NCBI RefSeq assembly: GCF_022496765.1
Contig: NZ_VANV01000021.1
Location: forward strand, 42,387-106,386
Source: Acidaminobacter sp. JC074
Lineage (GTDB): Bacteria > Bacillota > Clostridia > Peptostreptococcales > Acidaminobacteraceae
DNA length: 64,000 nt
Direction: 5' to 3'
Made by a program: the position numbers and the translations under genes. The notes under the pieces are model-generated. The model had not been told where the DNA came from. It saw only the letters and a program-made list of their open reading frames with translations, and ran no database searches. Below, piece after piece: positions 1-9,612 of this stretch. Numbering within the stretch: the first letter of the stretch is position 1; each line of letters starts with the position of its first letter.

Positions 1-391
1 GAGATGCTGCCGATGTATTTGCAATGGCTAGAACTGTAAAGGACATACCCCATCCTATGTAAGTGATATAAGCATAAAGTAACTTGTTTTTTACATCTGG
101 TGCTAGAAATGCTAGTACCGTAAAGACAAACACGGCAATGGAACTGAGTAAGACATAAGGTTTTACCTTACCTCTTTTAGAGTTGGTTTTCTCCATAATA
201 ACACCCATTAATGGATCATTTATGGCATCCCATATCCTTGCAACTAAGAATAGTGTGCCAGCCGCTATTACAGAAATACCGAACATTTCAGTATAGAAAT
301 ACATCAAATAGCTCGATGTTAAGCCATAAGAAATTTCTTTACCTGCTCCCGATAAACTGTATGACAGTTTCGTAAATCTCTCTTTCTTCAT
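1..391 (-). CDS. GPH-family sugar:cation symporter (N-terminal part, cut by window edge)
   Basis: This is the first ~130 residues of a major-facilitator transporter of the glycoside-pentoside-hexuronide (MFS_2, melibiose-carrier) type; the rest lies outside the window. I read the start as MKKERFTKLSYSLSGAG, followed by hydrophobic helices and the family motif RIWDAINDPLMG in the loop after helix 2. A GGAGG ribosome site sits 4 bases before the ATG at 391. It lies downstream of the beta-glucuronidase gene but behind a terminator, so it is probably a separate unit. Its position beside uidA suggests uptake of glucuronides or related sugars; the substrate is inferred. Confidence 0.85.
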   Translation of the reverse strand, partial: MKKERFTKLSYSLSGAGKEISYGLTSSYLMYFYTEMFGISVIAAGTLFLVARIWDAINDPLMGVIMEKTNSKRGKVKPYVLLSSIAVFVFTVLAFLAPDVKNKLLYAYITYIGWGMSFTVLAIANTSAAS

Positions 392-405
392 TTGACCTCC
401 TGATT

Positions 406-420
406 AATACAACGTTTTCC
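406..420. promoter_or_regulatory. cre-like site upstream of the GPH transporter
   Basis: On the minus strand a GGAAAACGTTG core matches 13 of 15 positions of the CcpA catabolite-responsive element consensus. It lies about 15-30 bases upstream of the transporter start codon. Similar AACGTT sites lie before the ABC sugar-uptake operon (22797) and the aminotransferase operon (35134). The consensus is established knowledge; its use here is inferred. Confidence 0.35.
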
Positions 421-548
421 TATACCAAGTATATAGAAAGAAGATTCATGCAATATGTCCATTTCTTATTTTCGTGCGCATATTCTTATATAAGTCATAC
501 ACTCTAACCATCAAATCTTTGACATGACCTTTGGTCTTATGTAAAAGT

Positions 549-569
549 AAAAAGTCCTCAAATGAGGAC
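549..569 (-). terminator. Rho-independent terminator after uidA
   Basis: On the minus strand a GTCCTC/GAGGAC stem with a four-base ATTT loop is followed by TTTTTACTTTT. It lies about 40 bases after the uidA stop codon. Confidence 0.75.
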
Positions 570-611
570 AATTCACGTACAATGTATTTTGACTCTAAGA
601 AGAGGTCAAAG

Positions 612-2408
612 CTATTTATAATAAAAACTATCTATTTTATGCCATCTATCCTTTAGAAGATAAGCAGCTTTTTTAGGTTTTCTATTTCTAGTAAAGATTC
701 CTTTTTTATTACCGTCAACCCTTGTAATACCTTCAGCTGTAGCAAAATCAGCAAAATTCCATACATGCTCACCAATTAAGAATTTTTTACTATCAAACAC
801 CTTATGGTAAAGATTCAGATATGCCTCTTGAAATTCTTCTGTCCAAAGTTTTGCTATTGTATCTGTATTGCCATGAAGGGTATCAACGCCGTATTCAGTG
901 ATTATGATAGGTTTCTTATGCATCTGATACCAGCCATCTAGTTCTTTACTCAGAAGAATCTCTGCTAAATCAAGTTTACCAGTTGCCAAGTACCAGCCAT
1001 AATACCTATTTAAACATACCACATCAACAAGTTTCGTAACTTCTGACGTCATAGGTAAAGCACCATTGTACTCAACAATTGTTATAGGTCTACTTGGGTC
1101 TAAACTTCTTGTAAAGTTGACGATTGGTTTAAAATACTCATAAGCCCCCTTATCATCAGATGCTGGTTCATTAGCAACACACCACATGACAATGGAAGGA
1201 TGGTTTTTATCTCTTTTGATCATTTCTTCCATGACCTTGATATGATTATCCTGGCACTCAGCAACTTCCCAAACAGATGGATATTTTATAGGTTTTAAGT
1301 TTATGTAATCAAATGTTTCATCTTTGGTCTGAAAAAGATTCATGTTAAGACCGACTGCAGGACTTTCCCCTATGACAACAATACCTTCTCGATCAGCCAT
1401 TTTAAGTATTTCCTCAGCATATGGATAGTGTGACGTTCTAAATGAATTAGCGCCAATCCACTTCAGTAATGAAAAATCTCTTATGTTTAAAGCCTCATTG
1501 TAACCTCTTCCAACAATATCTGAATCCTCATGTTTACCAAAGCCTTTAAAGTAAAAAGGCTTCCCATTAATCAAGAACTGATCATTTAAAACTTCCACAC
1601 TCCTTACCCCAAATGACTCTTCATAAGCGTCTATTAATTGTTCTTCATGGTATACTTCCACCACACATGTATAGAGATAGGCATTTAGTGGTTGCCAAAG
1701 TTTCACATTTTCAATGGACAATCGTCCTTTTAAACCGCTTCCTTTAGCTACAAGCTTACCTTCCATATCTTTAACAAGTAATCGAACATCTGACGCTTTC
1801 GTATCTATCACATAATCTACATACCCATTATTTTTTTCAACTTCTGTTGTAATGTTTACATCTTCAATAAACAATTGGTCTGTACAATACATGACAACAG
1901 GCCTGTTGATGCCAGCATAGTTGTAGAAATCAAAGTAATACTTCAACCACTTTATATCTTCTGTAACTTGAAACATCTTGCCCATAGGTACACTTGTAAA
2001 GTCTAGTCTATTGTCTACCCAAACGGTTATACGATTGTTATAATCTTTATCTAGAAAATTTGAAACATCTGCTTCAAAAGGCGTATAACCACCTGAATGT
2101 TCTAAAGCTAACTGACCATTTATCCAAACCTTAGCATGATGAGTTACAGCACCAAATCTAAGGACAATACGCTTGTCTGACCATGACTCAGGTAGGTAGA
2201 CACTTCTTTCATACCAGGCACCGCCTATATGGTGATGTATTTTCGGATCATCGTAAATATCATTATAAGAGGCTGGTACAGGCATCATCATGGTATCTGT
2301 TAATGGGTTTTCATAGAGTCTATTCTCTTGACCATCATCTAACTTAAAATTCCATATGCCATCTAATTCTATTATTTCTCTAGTTTTATTTCTTTGTGGA
2401 TATAACAT
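612..2408 (-). CDS. uidA: Beta-glucuronidase, GH2
   Basis: This 598-residue glycoside hydrolase family 2 enzyme removes terminal beta-glucuronate from glycans or glucuronides. It aligns almost end to end with Escherichia coli UidA as I remember it. It has the N-terminal sugar-binding jelly roll, an immunoglobulin-like middle domain, and a TIM barrel with acid/base Glu414 (motif ANEP) and nucleophile Glu505 (ITEYGVD). The N567-x-K569 pair in GNKKG recognises the glucuronate carboxylate and separates true glucuronidases from GH2 galactosidases. There is no signal peptide, so it is cytoplasmic. It follows the GH3 gene by 8 bases with a GGAG site inside that gene's tail, so the two are co-transcribed. 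Confidence 0.95.
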   Translation of the reverse strand: MLYPQRNKTREIIELDGIWNFKLDDGQENRLYENPLTDTMMMPVPASYNDIYDDPKIHHHIGGAWYERSVYLPESWSDKRIVLRFGAVTHHAKVWINGQLALEHSGGYTPFEADVSNFLDKDYNNRITVWVDNRLDFTSVPMGKMFQVTEDIKWLKYYFDFYNYAGINRPVVMYCTDQLFIEDVNITTEVEKNNGYVDYVIDTKASDVRLLVKDMEGKLVAKGSGLKGRLSIENVKLWQPLNAYLYTCVVEVYHEEQLIDAYEESFGVRSVEVLNDQFLINGKPFYFKGFGKHEDSDIVGRGYNEALNIRDFSLLKWIGANSFRTSHYPYAEEILKMADREGIVVIGESPAVGLNMNLFQTKDETFDYINLKPIKYPSVWEVAECQDNHIKVMEEMIKRDKNHPSIVMWCVANEPASDDKGAYEYFKPIVNFTRSLDPSRPITIVEYNGALPMTSEVTKLVDVVCLNRYYGWYLATGKLDLAEILLSKELDGWYQMHKKPIIITEYGVDTLHGNTDTIAKLWTEEFQEAYLNLYHKVFDSKKFLIGEHVWNFADFATAEGITRVDGNKKGIFTRNRKPKKAAYLLKDRWHKIDSFYYK

Positions 2409-2416
2409 TATTACTC

Positions 2417-4792
2417 CTATCTTTTTAACATGTAGTAAATGCCTTTTAGGTATCTCTTATTGGATATGGATACAAGACCATCAATAAAGTAAGGACTTAA
2501 TTTTTTACCAGACATTTTAGAAAACATGGGCAGCACTTTAATCGGTGTTTGACCAACTGTAGAAGGCTTTTGATCTGAATCTATGCCATCTAAAGTAATG
2601 CTACATGATTTTTCACGACGATCTGCATGACTAAGTATCTTCTTTCCAAGAAAAGTATGTCTGATATCATGCAGTGAAGAAGATAAATCAAACACATTAG
2701 ATTGAACATCCTTGGACAGAGGTTTTCCATACAGTTCTAAGAAACTTTTCTCATCTATTGGTTCCTTCATTTCGTTATATGCAGCTAAGGAATCTTTCTG
2801 ATCTACGTTGACATGATCATTTTCAAAGGTGATGTAATCACTTAATCTAAGATCTCTTGAAGAAGCGCCTATGGCTACTTTATACCTTCCCCCATCTACA
2901 TGCCAATCTTTGATAATTGTATTGTAATAAGCAAAGGATCTCTTATTGAGAGTAAATCTTACTTCTTTTGTATGTCCAGGTTCTAAATGAACTTTCTTAA
3001 AGCCCTTTAAAGATTTAACTTCCTTAAAAACCTTTGAATCATTACTATGGACGTACAGTTGAACAACTTCCTTACCTGGATAATCCCCAATATTCTTAAC
3101 TTGTAAAGAAACTTCAAAGTCATAATCATCCAAAGCTGTAATCATCAAATTGCTATACTCAAATTCTGAATATGATAGTCCATACCCAAATGGAAAGAGT
3201 GGTTTAACATTTGCTTTATCATAGTATCTATATCCTACATAGATACTCTCTCTGTACTCACAGGACTTTTCGTAACTTGAGTAATAAGGAAATGACGGAT
3301 TATCTTCAAGTTTATAAGGAAATGTCTCAGCTAGTTTACCTGATGGGTTGATTTTTCCCTTCAAAATATCATAAACAGCCTTCGAACCTGCTTGTCCTTG
3401 CAGATAGACTTCTAGTAGTCCTTTAACATCACTTAACCAAGGGATGTCTACCACAGAACCATTTTGTAAAATAACTATGACATCAGCGTATTTTGACACT
3501 TCTTTGATTAAGTGATTATGATTTTTAGGTAGACAAAGATCTTCTCTATCATAGCCTTCTGATTCATAGCTTTCAGTTAAGCCTGCGACTAGTATGATGA
3601 CATCTGATTTTTTTGAAAGCTCTACAGCTTGATCTACTAGCTTTGGATTCACATCTGATGTATATCTTTCATAGCCTTCTGCATACCCTATAAAGTTTTT
3701 ATCTTTCTCAAGCACTGACTTTATGGTATCTAGACGATAAGGATTGACTAGTGACGAACCTGCCCCTTGATACCTAGGCTTTTCAGCGAAACTTCCGATG
3801 AGTCCTATCTTCATCCCTTCCTTAATTGGTAAAAGGCCATCATTTTTTAAAAGTACAGCACTTTCACCTACAATTCGATTTGCAAGTTCATGATGTTTAT
3901 CCTTGTTTAAATCACCTTTACTCACGTTAAAAGATTTAAGATTTAACTCTATGACCTTTGAAACAGCTCTGTCTAAATCTTCCATAGATAACTTATTGGT
4001 TTTCACATCAGAGATAATTTTCTTAGTATTTCTTTCGTCAATATAGGGCATTTCAAGATGACAACCTGCCTTTATACCTAAAACACGATTATTAACACCA
4101 CCCCAGTCTGTTACAACACAGCCATCATAGCCCCACTCATCTTTAAGAATATCTGTTAACAATCTTTTATTCTCACTGGCATAAAGTCCATTGAGCTTAT
4201 TATAAGCAGACATGACTGTCCAAGGTTTGGCTTCTTTGACACAGATCTCAAATGCAGGTAAGTATATTTCTCGCAAGGCTCTTTCGTCAACAAGACTGTC
4301 TGCAATCATCCGATAGTATTCTCTGTTATTAGCAGCAAAATGCTTAAGTGATGTACCGACACCATTTGACTGGACACCTTTAATATATGAAGCAGCAAGT
4401 TTTCCCGTTAAATATGGATCTTCAGAAAAATATTCAAAATTTCTACCACACAAGGGTGATCGTTTAATGTTGACGCCTGGGCCTAACAATACTGAAACAT
4501 CTGCATGTACACACTCTTTACCAAGTGCCTGACCCATCTCATATATCAAATCCTCATCAAAAGAACAAGCCGTTAGACATGCTGCAGGAAAACACGTTGC
4601 TTCAACACTCTTGTTAATCCCAAGATGGTCTGATGCCCCCTCTTGTTTTCTTAGTCCATGAGGACCATCAGACATAAGACAAAATTTGAGTCCTAATCGT
4701 TCTAAATCCATAGTCCGCCATGTGTCTTTGCCTTGACAAAACTTAGCTTTTTCTTCTAAAGACATTTGCCTTAAATAGTATTCTGTATTCAT
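2417..4792 (-). CDS. GH3 beta-glycosidase
   Basis: This 791-residue cytoplasmic glycoside hydrolase family 3 enzyme should release terminal beta-linked sugars. The order is: N-terminal TIM barrel with KH at 150-151 and the predicted nucleophile Asp229 in VVTDWGG; the alpha/beta sandwich domain (about 300-530) with an ESEGYDR motif typical of the acid/base region; then a fibronectin-III-like domain around 570-650 (GKEVVQLYV). A further ~140-residue tail has no feature I recognise. The start has a GGAGG site. It is the first gene of a two-gene unit with uidA and is divergent from an AraC-type regulator that probably controls both. Exact substrate (glucoside or xyloside) cannot be told. Confidence 0.93.
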   Translation of the reverse strand: MNTEYYLRQMSLEEKAKFCQGKDTWRTMDLERLGLKFCLMSDGPHGLRKQEGASDHLGINKSVEATCFPAACLTACSFDEDLIYEMGQALGKECVHADVSVLLGPGVNIKRSPLCGRNFEYFSEDPYLTGKLAASYIKGVQSNGVGTSLKHFAANNREYYRMIADSLVDERALREIYLPAFEICVKEAKPWTVMSAYNKLNGLYASENKRLLTDILKDEWGYDGCVVTDWGGVNNRVLGIKAGCHLEMPYIDERNTKKIISDVKTNKLSMEDLDRAVSKVIELNLKSFNVSKGDLNKDKHHELANRIVGESAVLLKNDGLLPIKEGMKIGLIGSFAEKPRYQGAGSSLVNPYRLDTIKSVLEKDKNFIGYAEGYERYTSDVNPKLVDQAVELSKKSDVIILVAGLTESYESEGYDREDLCLPKNHNHLIKEVSKYADVIVILQNGSVVDIPWLSDVKGLLEVYLQGQAGSKAVYDILKGKINPSGKLAETFPYKLEDNPSFPYYSSYEKSCEYRESIYVGYRYYDKANVKPLFPFGYGLSYSEFEYSNLMITALDDYDFEVSLQVKNIGDYPGKEVVQLYVHSNDSKVFKEVKSLKGFKKVHLEPGHTKEVRFTLNKRSFAYYNTIIKDWHVDGGRYKVAIGASSRDLRLSDYITFENDHVNVDQKDSLAAYNEMKEPIDEKSFLELYGKPLSKDVQSNVFDLSSSLHDIRHTFLGKKILSHADRREKSCSITLDGIDSDQKPSTVGQTPIKVLPMFSKMSGKKLSPYFIDGLVSISNKRYLKGIYYMLKR

Positions 4793-4953
4793 AGCTCCTC
4801 CATAATTTCTATCTACTATTTTAAAAGTTGCAGAAATACAGAAGTGGCAAATTCTTTGATTCTTTTAAGGATTCTTATATTAATGTTTATAAAGCATTAA
4901 TTTTTGTTGAGGAGTCTCTCCCACTTGATTATACTAAGTTTAGGAGGCTCATT

Positions 4954-6135
4954 ATGAAGCAAGCATTAATAGAAAAGATCATGAAGACATTTTACCGATT
5001 GAGCAAAATAAACATTTCATACTATAACAAAGAAGATAAAACATTTTCTTCTTTCATCGATCTTAAGGCAGATGAAAAAAGACATCTAGCAGAACACTTA
5101 GAAGGCTATAAAAAGGATGGACTATTTAAGTTTTCGGATCATACCATCAATCATTATTTTCTTAGAGTTAAAAATAAGGATTTATTCCTGGCTGGACCTT
5201 ATCTTGAATCTATACCTCATATTAATGATCTAAGAAAGTACCATCCTGATAATACAGACATTAAACTTCTAAGTAATCATTATAAATCACTTCAAGTCCT
5301 TGGCAATGGCAAAGTAGACGACTACCAAACCCTTTTGAATCTTCTTGTAAAAGGAAACGAAGATGATTTCATTAGGTCTTCTGATCTAGTCTTTGACCAA
5401 GTTACAAATGAAAATACTCAGTCTTTTTACAAGTGGCAAGAAAACCTTAATGTCAAAGCAATCAAACATAATCAAATTTTTTACGAAAATTTCTTTAAAT
5501 GCAAAGATGAAAATGAACTGAATTCTGTTATGCATAAGTACTACTTCATCAGCGAACCCTTTGAATATCTATTTGATGATAAAGATATCCCTAAGTTGAG
5601 GTTGATGAAAAACTTACTGCTAAACTCCACAGCATTTACTTTCAATGAAGCTATTAGAAGAAATACAGACCTTGAATATGCAACAAATCTTTTGATACAT
5701 TACAATAAGATCGTTGAATCATGTGATGACGTGGATGAACTTATGTCTATAAGAACACACATGTTAAAGGCATTTTTTAATGCTTATAAAAGATCCCAAC
5801 TTTCTAATGAATCACCTTTGGTCCATCATATAAAGGCCTATATTGATAAACATATCAACGAGGCTATTTATGTATCTGATATCGCAAAATCCTTAGATTA
5901 TAACAAAGACTATTTGTCTCATCATTTCAAGCAAACAACAGGTATCAGCATAATGACTTATATCAACAAAAAGAAAGTGGATATCGCTGAGCATTTACTT
6001 TTGCACACAAGCAACAAAATTTACGATATATCAGATTATTTAGGTTATAACACCATTTCTAATTTTGTTAGAACCTTCAAGAAGTATAAGGAAGTAACGC
6101 CAAGTGAGTTAAGAAAAAGATCTAGTTTATTCTAG
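4954..6135 (+). CDS. AraC-family transcriptional regulator
   Basis: A 393-residue regulator whose last ~100 residues form the double helix-turn-helix of the AraC/XylS family (SDIAKSLDYNKDYLSHHFK, then a second helix-turn-helix ending TPSELRKR). The N-terminal ~290 residues form a sensor region I do not recognise, with no membrane segment. An open frame extends upstream to 4828, but the ATG at 4954 has AGGAGG seven bases before it and is the better start. A TTGAGG-N17-TATACT pair (4907-4935) could be its promoter, leaving a very short leader. It is divergent from the GH3-uidA unit and likely controls it. Its 3' end overlaps the convergent acyltransferase gene by 9 bases. Confidence 0.88.
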   Translation: MKQALIEKIMKTFYRLSKINISYYNKEDKTFSSFIDLKADEKRHLAEHLEGYKKDGLFKFSDHTINHYFLRVKNKDLFLAGPYLESIPHINDLRKYHPDNTDIKLLSNHYKSLQVLGNGKVDDYQTLLNLLVKGNEDDFIRSSDLVFDQVTNENTQSFYKWQENLNVKAIKHNQIFYENFFKCKDENELNSVMHKYYFISEPFEYLFDDKDIPKLRLMKNLLLNSTAFTFNEAIRRNTDLEYATNLLIHYNKIVESCDDVDELMSIRTHMLKAFFNAYKRSQLSNESPLVHHIKAYIDKHINEAIYVSDIAKSLDYNKDYLSHHFKQTTGISIMTYINKKKVDIAEHLLLHTSNKIYDISDYLGYNTISNFVRTFKKYKEVTPSELRKRSSLF

Positions 6136-7257
6136 ATCTTTTAATATGCCTTCAAGACATTCGTAATATGATTTTTTGTAATTGGTTGTGATATCCATAT
6201 TTAATGACTTACCATATGATAAGACAGCAACCGATACAGGCGAAGACGCCACTTGTGGTAGTAAGAATGATAGGTTTTTAACACCTGCTATCGGTTCAAC
6301 TCTGCCTAGATTAGAAAAGTTGATATTCTTTTTATAAATACCACCTTTATTAAGAAGTATCTTTTTCTTTAAGAAGATTGGTATAAAATTCAAAGGCCAT
6401 CTTGCGAGTGTATCAGATACTAAAAAAGGTTTATTAGGATCTGCTGACTTATAAAGATCTCCAATTTTTTTATAGCATTCATCCAAAGAACGTAAATCTT
6501 TGTCATAGTTGACTTTAAACTCATAAGAACCAGCAAAGTTATACAAGGTCTTTGATGGAAAAACATTTCTAAAATCAACTGGTACAGATAAGTTAATGTT
6601 CTCATTCTCAACCAATTCCAATACATATAAGGTGTGGATAAATACACTAGTGAGTAATACTGAAACACTACAACTATTTAATTTTGATTTCATAATGACC
6701 TTTTTAGTATCAAGTTTATACGATAAATGATAAAAGTCGCCAGTAGAGGTAAAATCAAATGATCTACTTTCGTTCATACTTAATTCTTTTTTAGGTATAA
6801 CTTTTTCTCTATAAGTACTGTAAGCATCTTCAATCGTTTTTGATAAGGTGATTGATTGATAAGGTTGATCCTGATAGGTATATAAGAGCTTTTTCATAAA
6901 CTCTAAACCACCTGAACCATCACATAATGCATGAGAGAATTCAAGTAGTATTTGATTTTCAAAATAGAGTACCCTAAACAAATAATCGTTGTTATCTTTT
7001 ATGTCAAACGATTCCACCTTATCCACTCTTTTATGATATATAGGTAGTTCATTCTCATTAACTTTAAACCTAAATTTTAGTATGCCTCCTACTAGTTTCA
7101 CCTTAAAACCTTTATAAATATCTAACGTATCATTAAGTGCTTGTCTAAGTTTCTTAGATGATACTGTCTCATCCAACTCTGCTTTAAATCCAAAAGTGAT
7201 ATTTTTCTCTAATAAGGCATAATATTCTGAAGGCCCATTTAATATAATATCTTTCAT
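6127..7257 (-). CDS. Condensation-domain-like acyltransferase (HxxxDG motif)
   Basis: A 376-residue soluble protein of the BAHD/condensation/alcohol-acetyltransferase fold. The catalytic HxxxDG motif is H109-ALC-D113-G114 in FSHALCDGSGG. These enzymes transfer an acyl group from a thioester to an alcohol or amine. The single-domain length and absence of any carrier-protein gene nearby argue against peptide synthesis and for a stand-alone O-acyltransferase. I start at the ATG at 7257, which has GGAGGA six bases upstream; a TTG twelve bases earlier lies in that ribosome site. It is the only non-hydrolase enzyme in the glycan locus, and its substrate is unknown. Confidence 0.75.
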   Translation of the reverse strand: MKDIILNGPSEYYALLEKNITFGFKAELDETVSSKKLRQALNDTLDIYKGFKVKLVGGILKFRFKVNENELPIYHKRVDKVESFDIKDNNDYLFRVLYFENQILLEFSHALCDGSGGLEFMKKLLYTYQDQPYQSITLSKTIEDAYSTYREKVIPKKELSMNESRSFDFTSTGDFYHLSYKLDTKKVIMKSKLNSCSVSVLLTSVFIHTLYVLELVENENINLSVPVDFRNVFPSKTLYNFAGSYEFKVNYDKDLRSLDECYKKIGDLYKSADPNKPFLVSDTLARWPLNFIPIFLKKKILLNKGGIYKKNINFSNLGRVEPIAGVKNLSFLLPQVASSPVSVAVLSYGKSLNMDITTNYKKSYYECLEGILKDLE

Positions 7258-7390
7258 AATTTCCTCCAATATCTAAACTTTTCTTCAATATATACTGAAA
7301 TAGAATTCTCCATTTTTGTATACTTAGAATACTTCCTATATTCTTAGAAAAAGAGTTATTATACCGAGTACTTAATCGCTTACTTCTCGG

Positions 7391-7540
7391 CAAAAAAATA
7401 AAAAATCACCTGATTCGCACCAAGTGATTTCTCGCATAAAATATTAATAGGGGGGATTGAAGGTTAAAATCATTTACTATGATATCTCTCTTCTTGAATA
7501 AATAATAACACCCCCATGTGTACTTCATATGTACATTTCA
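7391..7540. repeat. ~150 bp intergenic repeat, copy 1 of 3
   Basis: This copy occupies most of the 320-base gap between the acyltransferase start and the GH65 stop. It is nearly identical to sequences at 26791-26943 and 28621-28767, in the same orientation, but lacks 4 bases near its middle. Read on the minus strand it opens with ATGTACATATGAAGTACAC, has a G5 run and a C6 run that could pair about 60 bases apart, and ends in a stem (AAATCACTTG/CAGGTGATTT, one G-U pair) followed by a long T run. That end is a good Rho-independent terminator for the upstream GH172-GH65 unit. Confidence 0.9.
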
Positions 7541-7578
7541 TGAATATTTTATAAAATTATTTAATATTTCACCTACAA

Positions 7579-9612
7579 TTACATAATTTCATTCACATTT
7601 ACGCCATTATGGTTTATGTCCACCTGATATTTTTTTCCTAAGTGATTGTATTTGAAAGATACCTTTCTTATATTCTTTGGAAGTTTTGGATCAAAAGTAA
7701 CATTCGCTCCTACTTTCATACCGCATAAGCCAAAAACAAGTCCTTGATACAAACCTCCACAATTTGCTATATGTATGCCGTCTTCTGCACCATAATTTAT
7801 ATCTATGGCCATTGCTTTTTCTAAATACTCATAGGCTCTTTCATCACATGTCCAATTCATAATGATTGAGTGTATAATATAGGATAAGCTTGAATCATGT
7901 GTTGTCAAAGGCAAATAATAATCTAAGTTATCTTTCATACGTTCTTTTGAATATTGATCTTTATATAAGAAAAACAACATCAATACATCTGCTTGCTTCA
8001 GAGCCTTTGATCGATAATTCTTTTCTTGAGAGATTGTCGCTCCAAAAGGTTTTGATTTATCTGGCCATACAAGATCGAAGTCAAGATTATCAAAATCACC
8101 AAAATGATCACATTGCTCTATTATATAGTCATCTTGTATTACCAAGCCATCTTTATATATCAACAACTTCTTTGAAAATGTATCCGATTGATATTGTATT
8201 CTAAACTTCATAATCTCATACAAAAGTTTGTTGGTATAGGCGTTATTATCAGAGTAATGAATATACTCATCAGGTCCCATTACCCCTTTTAAATGAAACT
8301 CACCGTCTTTATAAGATAATCTCTCCATAAAATACATCAGTACTTCATCGATACATTCCAAGAAGTGATTATTAAAACACTCTTGATCACCTGTAGCCTT
8401 CAAATAGTTAATCATGGCATAGGCTATATCAAGTCCTACATGGATCTCCAAATCTGCATATTGCCAGTTTGAGCATTGTTCTGCTCCGCTAACAGAAGAC
8501 TCCCAGGGATACTTTGCCCCATTATAGCCATAAGACTTTGCATTCTTCTTGGCCGCTTCTAATGTGTTGACTCTAAACATAAGTAGGTTCTTAGCAGCGA
8601 CAGGATTTGTAAGCAAGTAAAAGGGCAAGAGATAAATTTCTGTATCCCAGAAAAAATGACCAAAATAAGCTTCACCGGCTGCTCCTTTGGCGTCTATAGC
8701 AACTCTTGACTCGTGTTCATTGTTTGATCTTAATAAGTGGTAAATCGATACTCTAAGTGCATACTGCAAATTTGAATCACCTTCAATTACAACATCGGCC
8801 ATGTCCCACTTTTCTTGCCATGCCTTTTGATGCTCAGCATATAATTTATCGAAGTCAAAATCTATACCACATGGATTAACATCCTTAGAGGTTCTGATAA
8901 GTGTGTATTTGTAAAACACATACTTTTGATCTTTTTTAAGATGAAGTAACTTTTTTTCCATTAGGTAAGGTGGATCAGAAACACTTGTTGTCTTATCTAA
9001 GGATAAACGTGAGACTATCTCAACTTCATCATTCATATCAGTTAAAAGATTCAAGTGAAGTCCATTCTCTAAATTATAAGATGTCTCTACAAAATGATTA
9101 TAGCCATTGGTCGTAACGCCATAGTCAATGTAAGACTCAACTTCTATATCTTTATCTCCTTGTATTTCATACTTTTGAACCACAAGGTTCTTATGTACCT
9201 GATGGATGTATCTCTCAGTTTTTATATGAATCCCCTTAAAATCAAAATATCTAGTAATAAGGCCATCCTTTAAGTCTAGCTTTCTATGATGATTTCTTGC
9301 ATGATTAATATGAAACTTGCAACCATCTACATAAAAGTTCATGCCTAAAAAGTAAGGTAAGTTGATCATCTCTTCTCTAAGAATTGGATGATTTCCAACT
9401 ATAAGTGGTATATAGGTGCCAAACTTCCCTTCAGTATGCCTCTTCTTTTCAACGGTCACATTAGCAGGCATGCGCCAGTAAAGATCATCTTGTCCTTCAA
9501 TATAATCTTCCTCAAATGAAGCCCTGATGGAGAGATAACCATTGCCCTGGGTCATAAGTCCTTCAAAGTGTTTGTAATGTTCTTTTTCAAATGTTTGATT
9601 AATTGTTGTCAT
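7579..9612 (-). CDS. GH65 disaccharide phosphorylase
   Basis: A 677-residue family 65 enzyme. These enzymes phosphorolyse alpha-glucosides such as maltose, kojibiose, nigerose or trehalose to beta-glucose 1-phosphate. The catalytic acid is Glu449 in VMGPDEY, followed by NNAYTN. FWDTE (321-325), KYPWES and KQADVLMLFF are family signatures, the last near the phosphate site. It is somewhat shorter than the ~750 residues usual in the family, which lies mostly at the ends. The ATG overlaps the stop of the GH172 gene (ATGA), so the two are translationally coupled. Which disaccharide it cleaves cannot be read from sequence. Confidence 0.9.
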   Translation of the reverse strand: MTTINQTFEKEHYKHFEGLMTQGNGYLSIRASFEEDYIEGQDDLYWRMPANVTVEKKRHTEGKFGTYIPLIVGNHPILREEMINLPYFLGMNFYVDGCKFHINHARNHHRKLDLKDGLITRYFDFKGIHIKTERYIHQVHKNLVVQKYEIQGDKDIEVESYIDYGVTTNGYNHFVETSYNLENGLHLNLLTDMNDEVEIVSRLSLDKTTSVSDPPYLMEKKLLHLKKDQKYVFYKYTLIRTSKDVNPCGIDFDFDKLYAEHQKAWQEKWDMADVVIEGDSNLQYALRVSIYHLLRSNNEHESRVAIDAKGAAGEAYFGHFFWDTEIYLLPFYLLTNPVAAKNLLMFRVNTLEAAKKNAKSYGYNGAKYPWESSVSGAEQCSNWQYADLEIHVGLDIAYAMINYLKATGDQECFNNHFLECIDEVLMYFMERLSYKDGEFHLKGVMGPDEYIHYSDNNAYTNKLLYEIMKFRIQYQSDTFSKKLLIYKDGLVIQDDYIIEQCDHFGDFDNLDFDLVWPDKSKPFGATISQEKNYRSKALKQADVLMLFFLYKDQYSKERMKDNLDYYLPLTTHDSSLSYIIHSIIMNWTCDERAYEYLEKAMAIDINYGAEDGIHIANCGGLYQGLVFGLCGMKVGANVTFDPKLPKNIRKVSFKYNHLGKKYQVDINHNGVNVNEIM

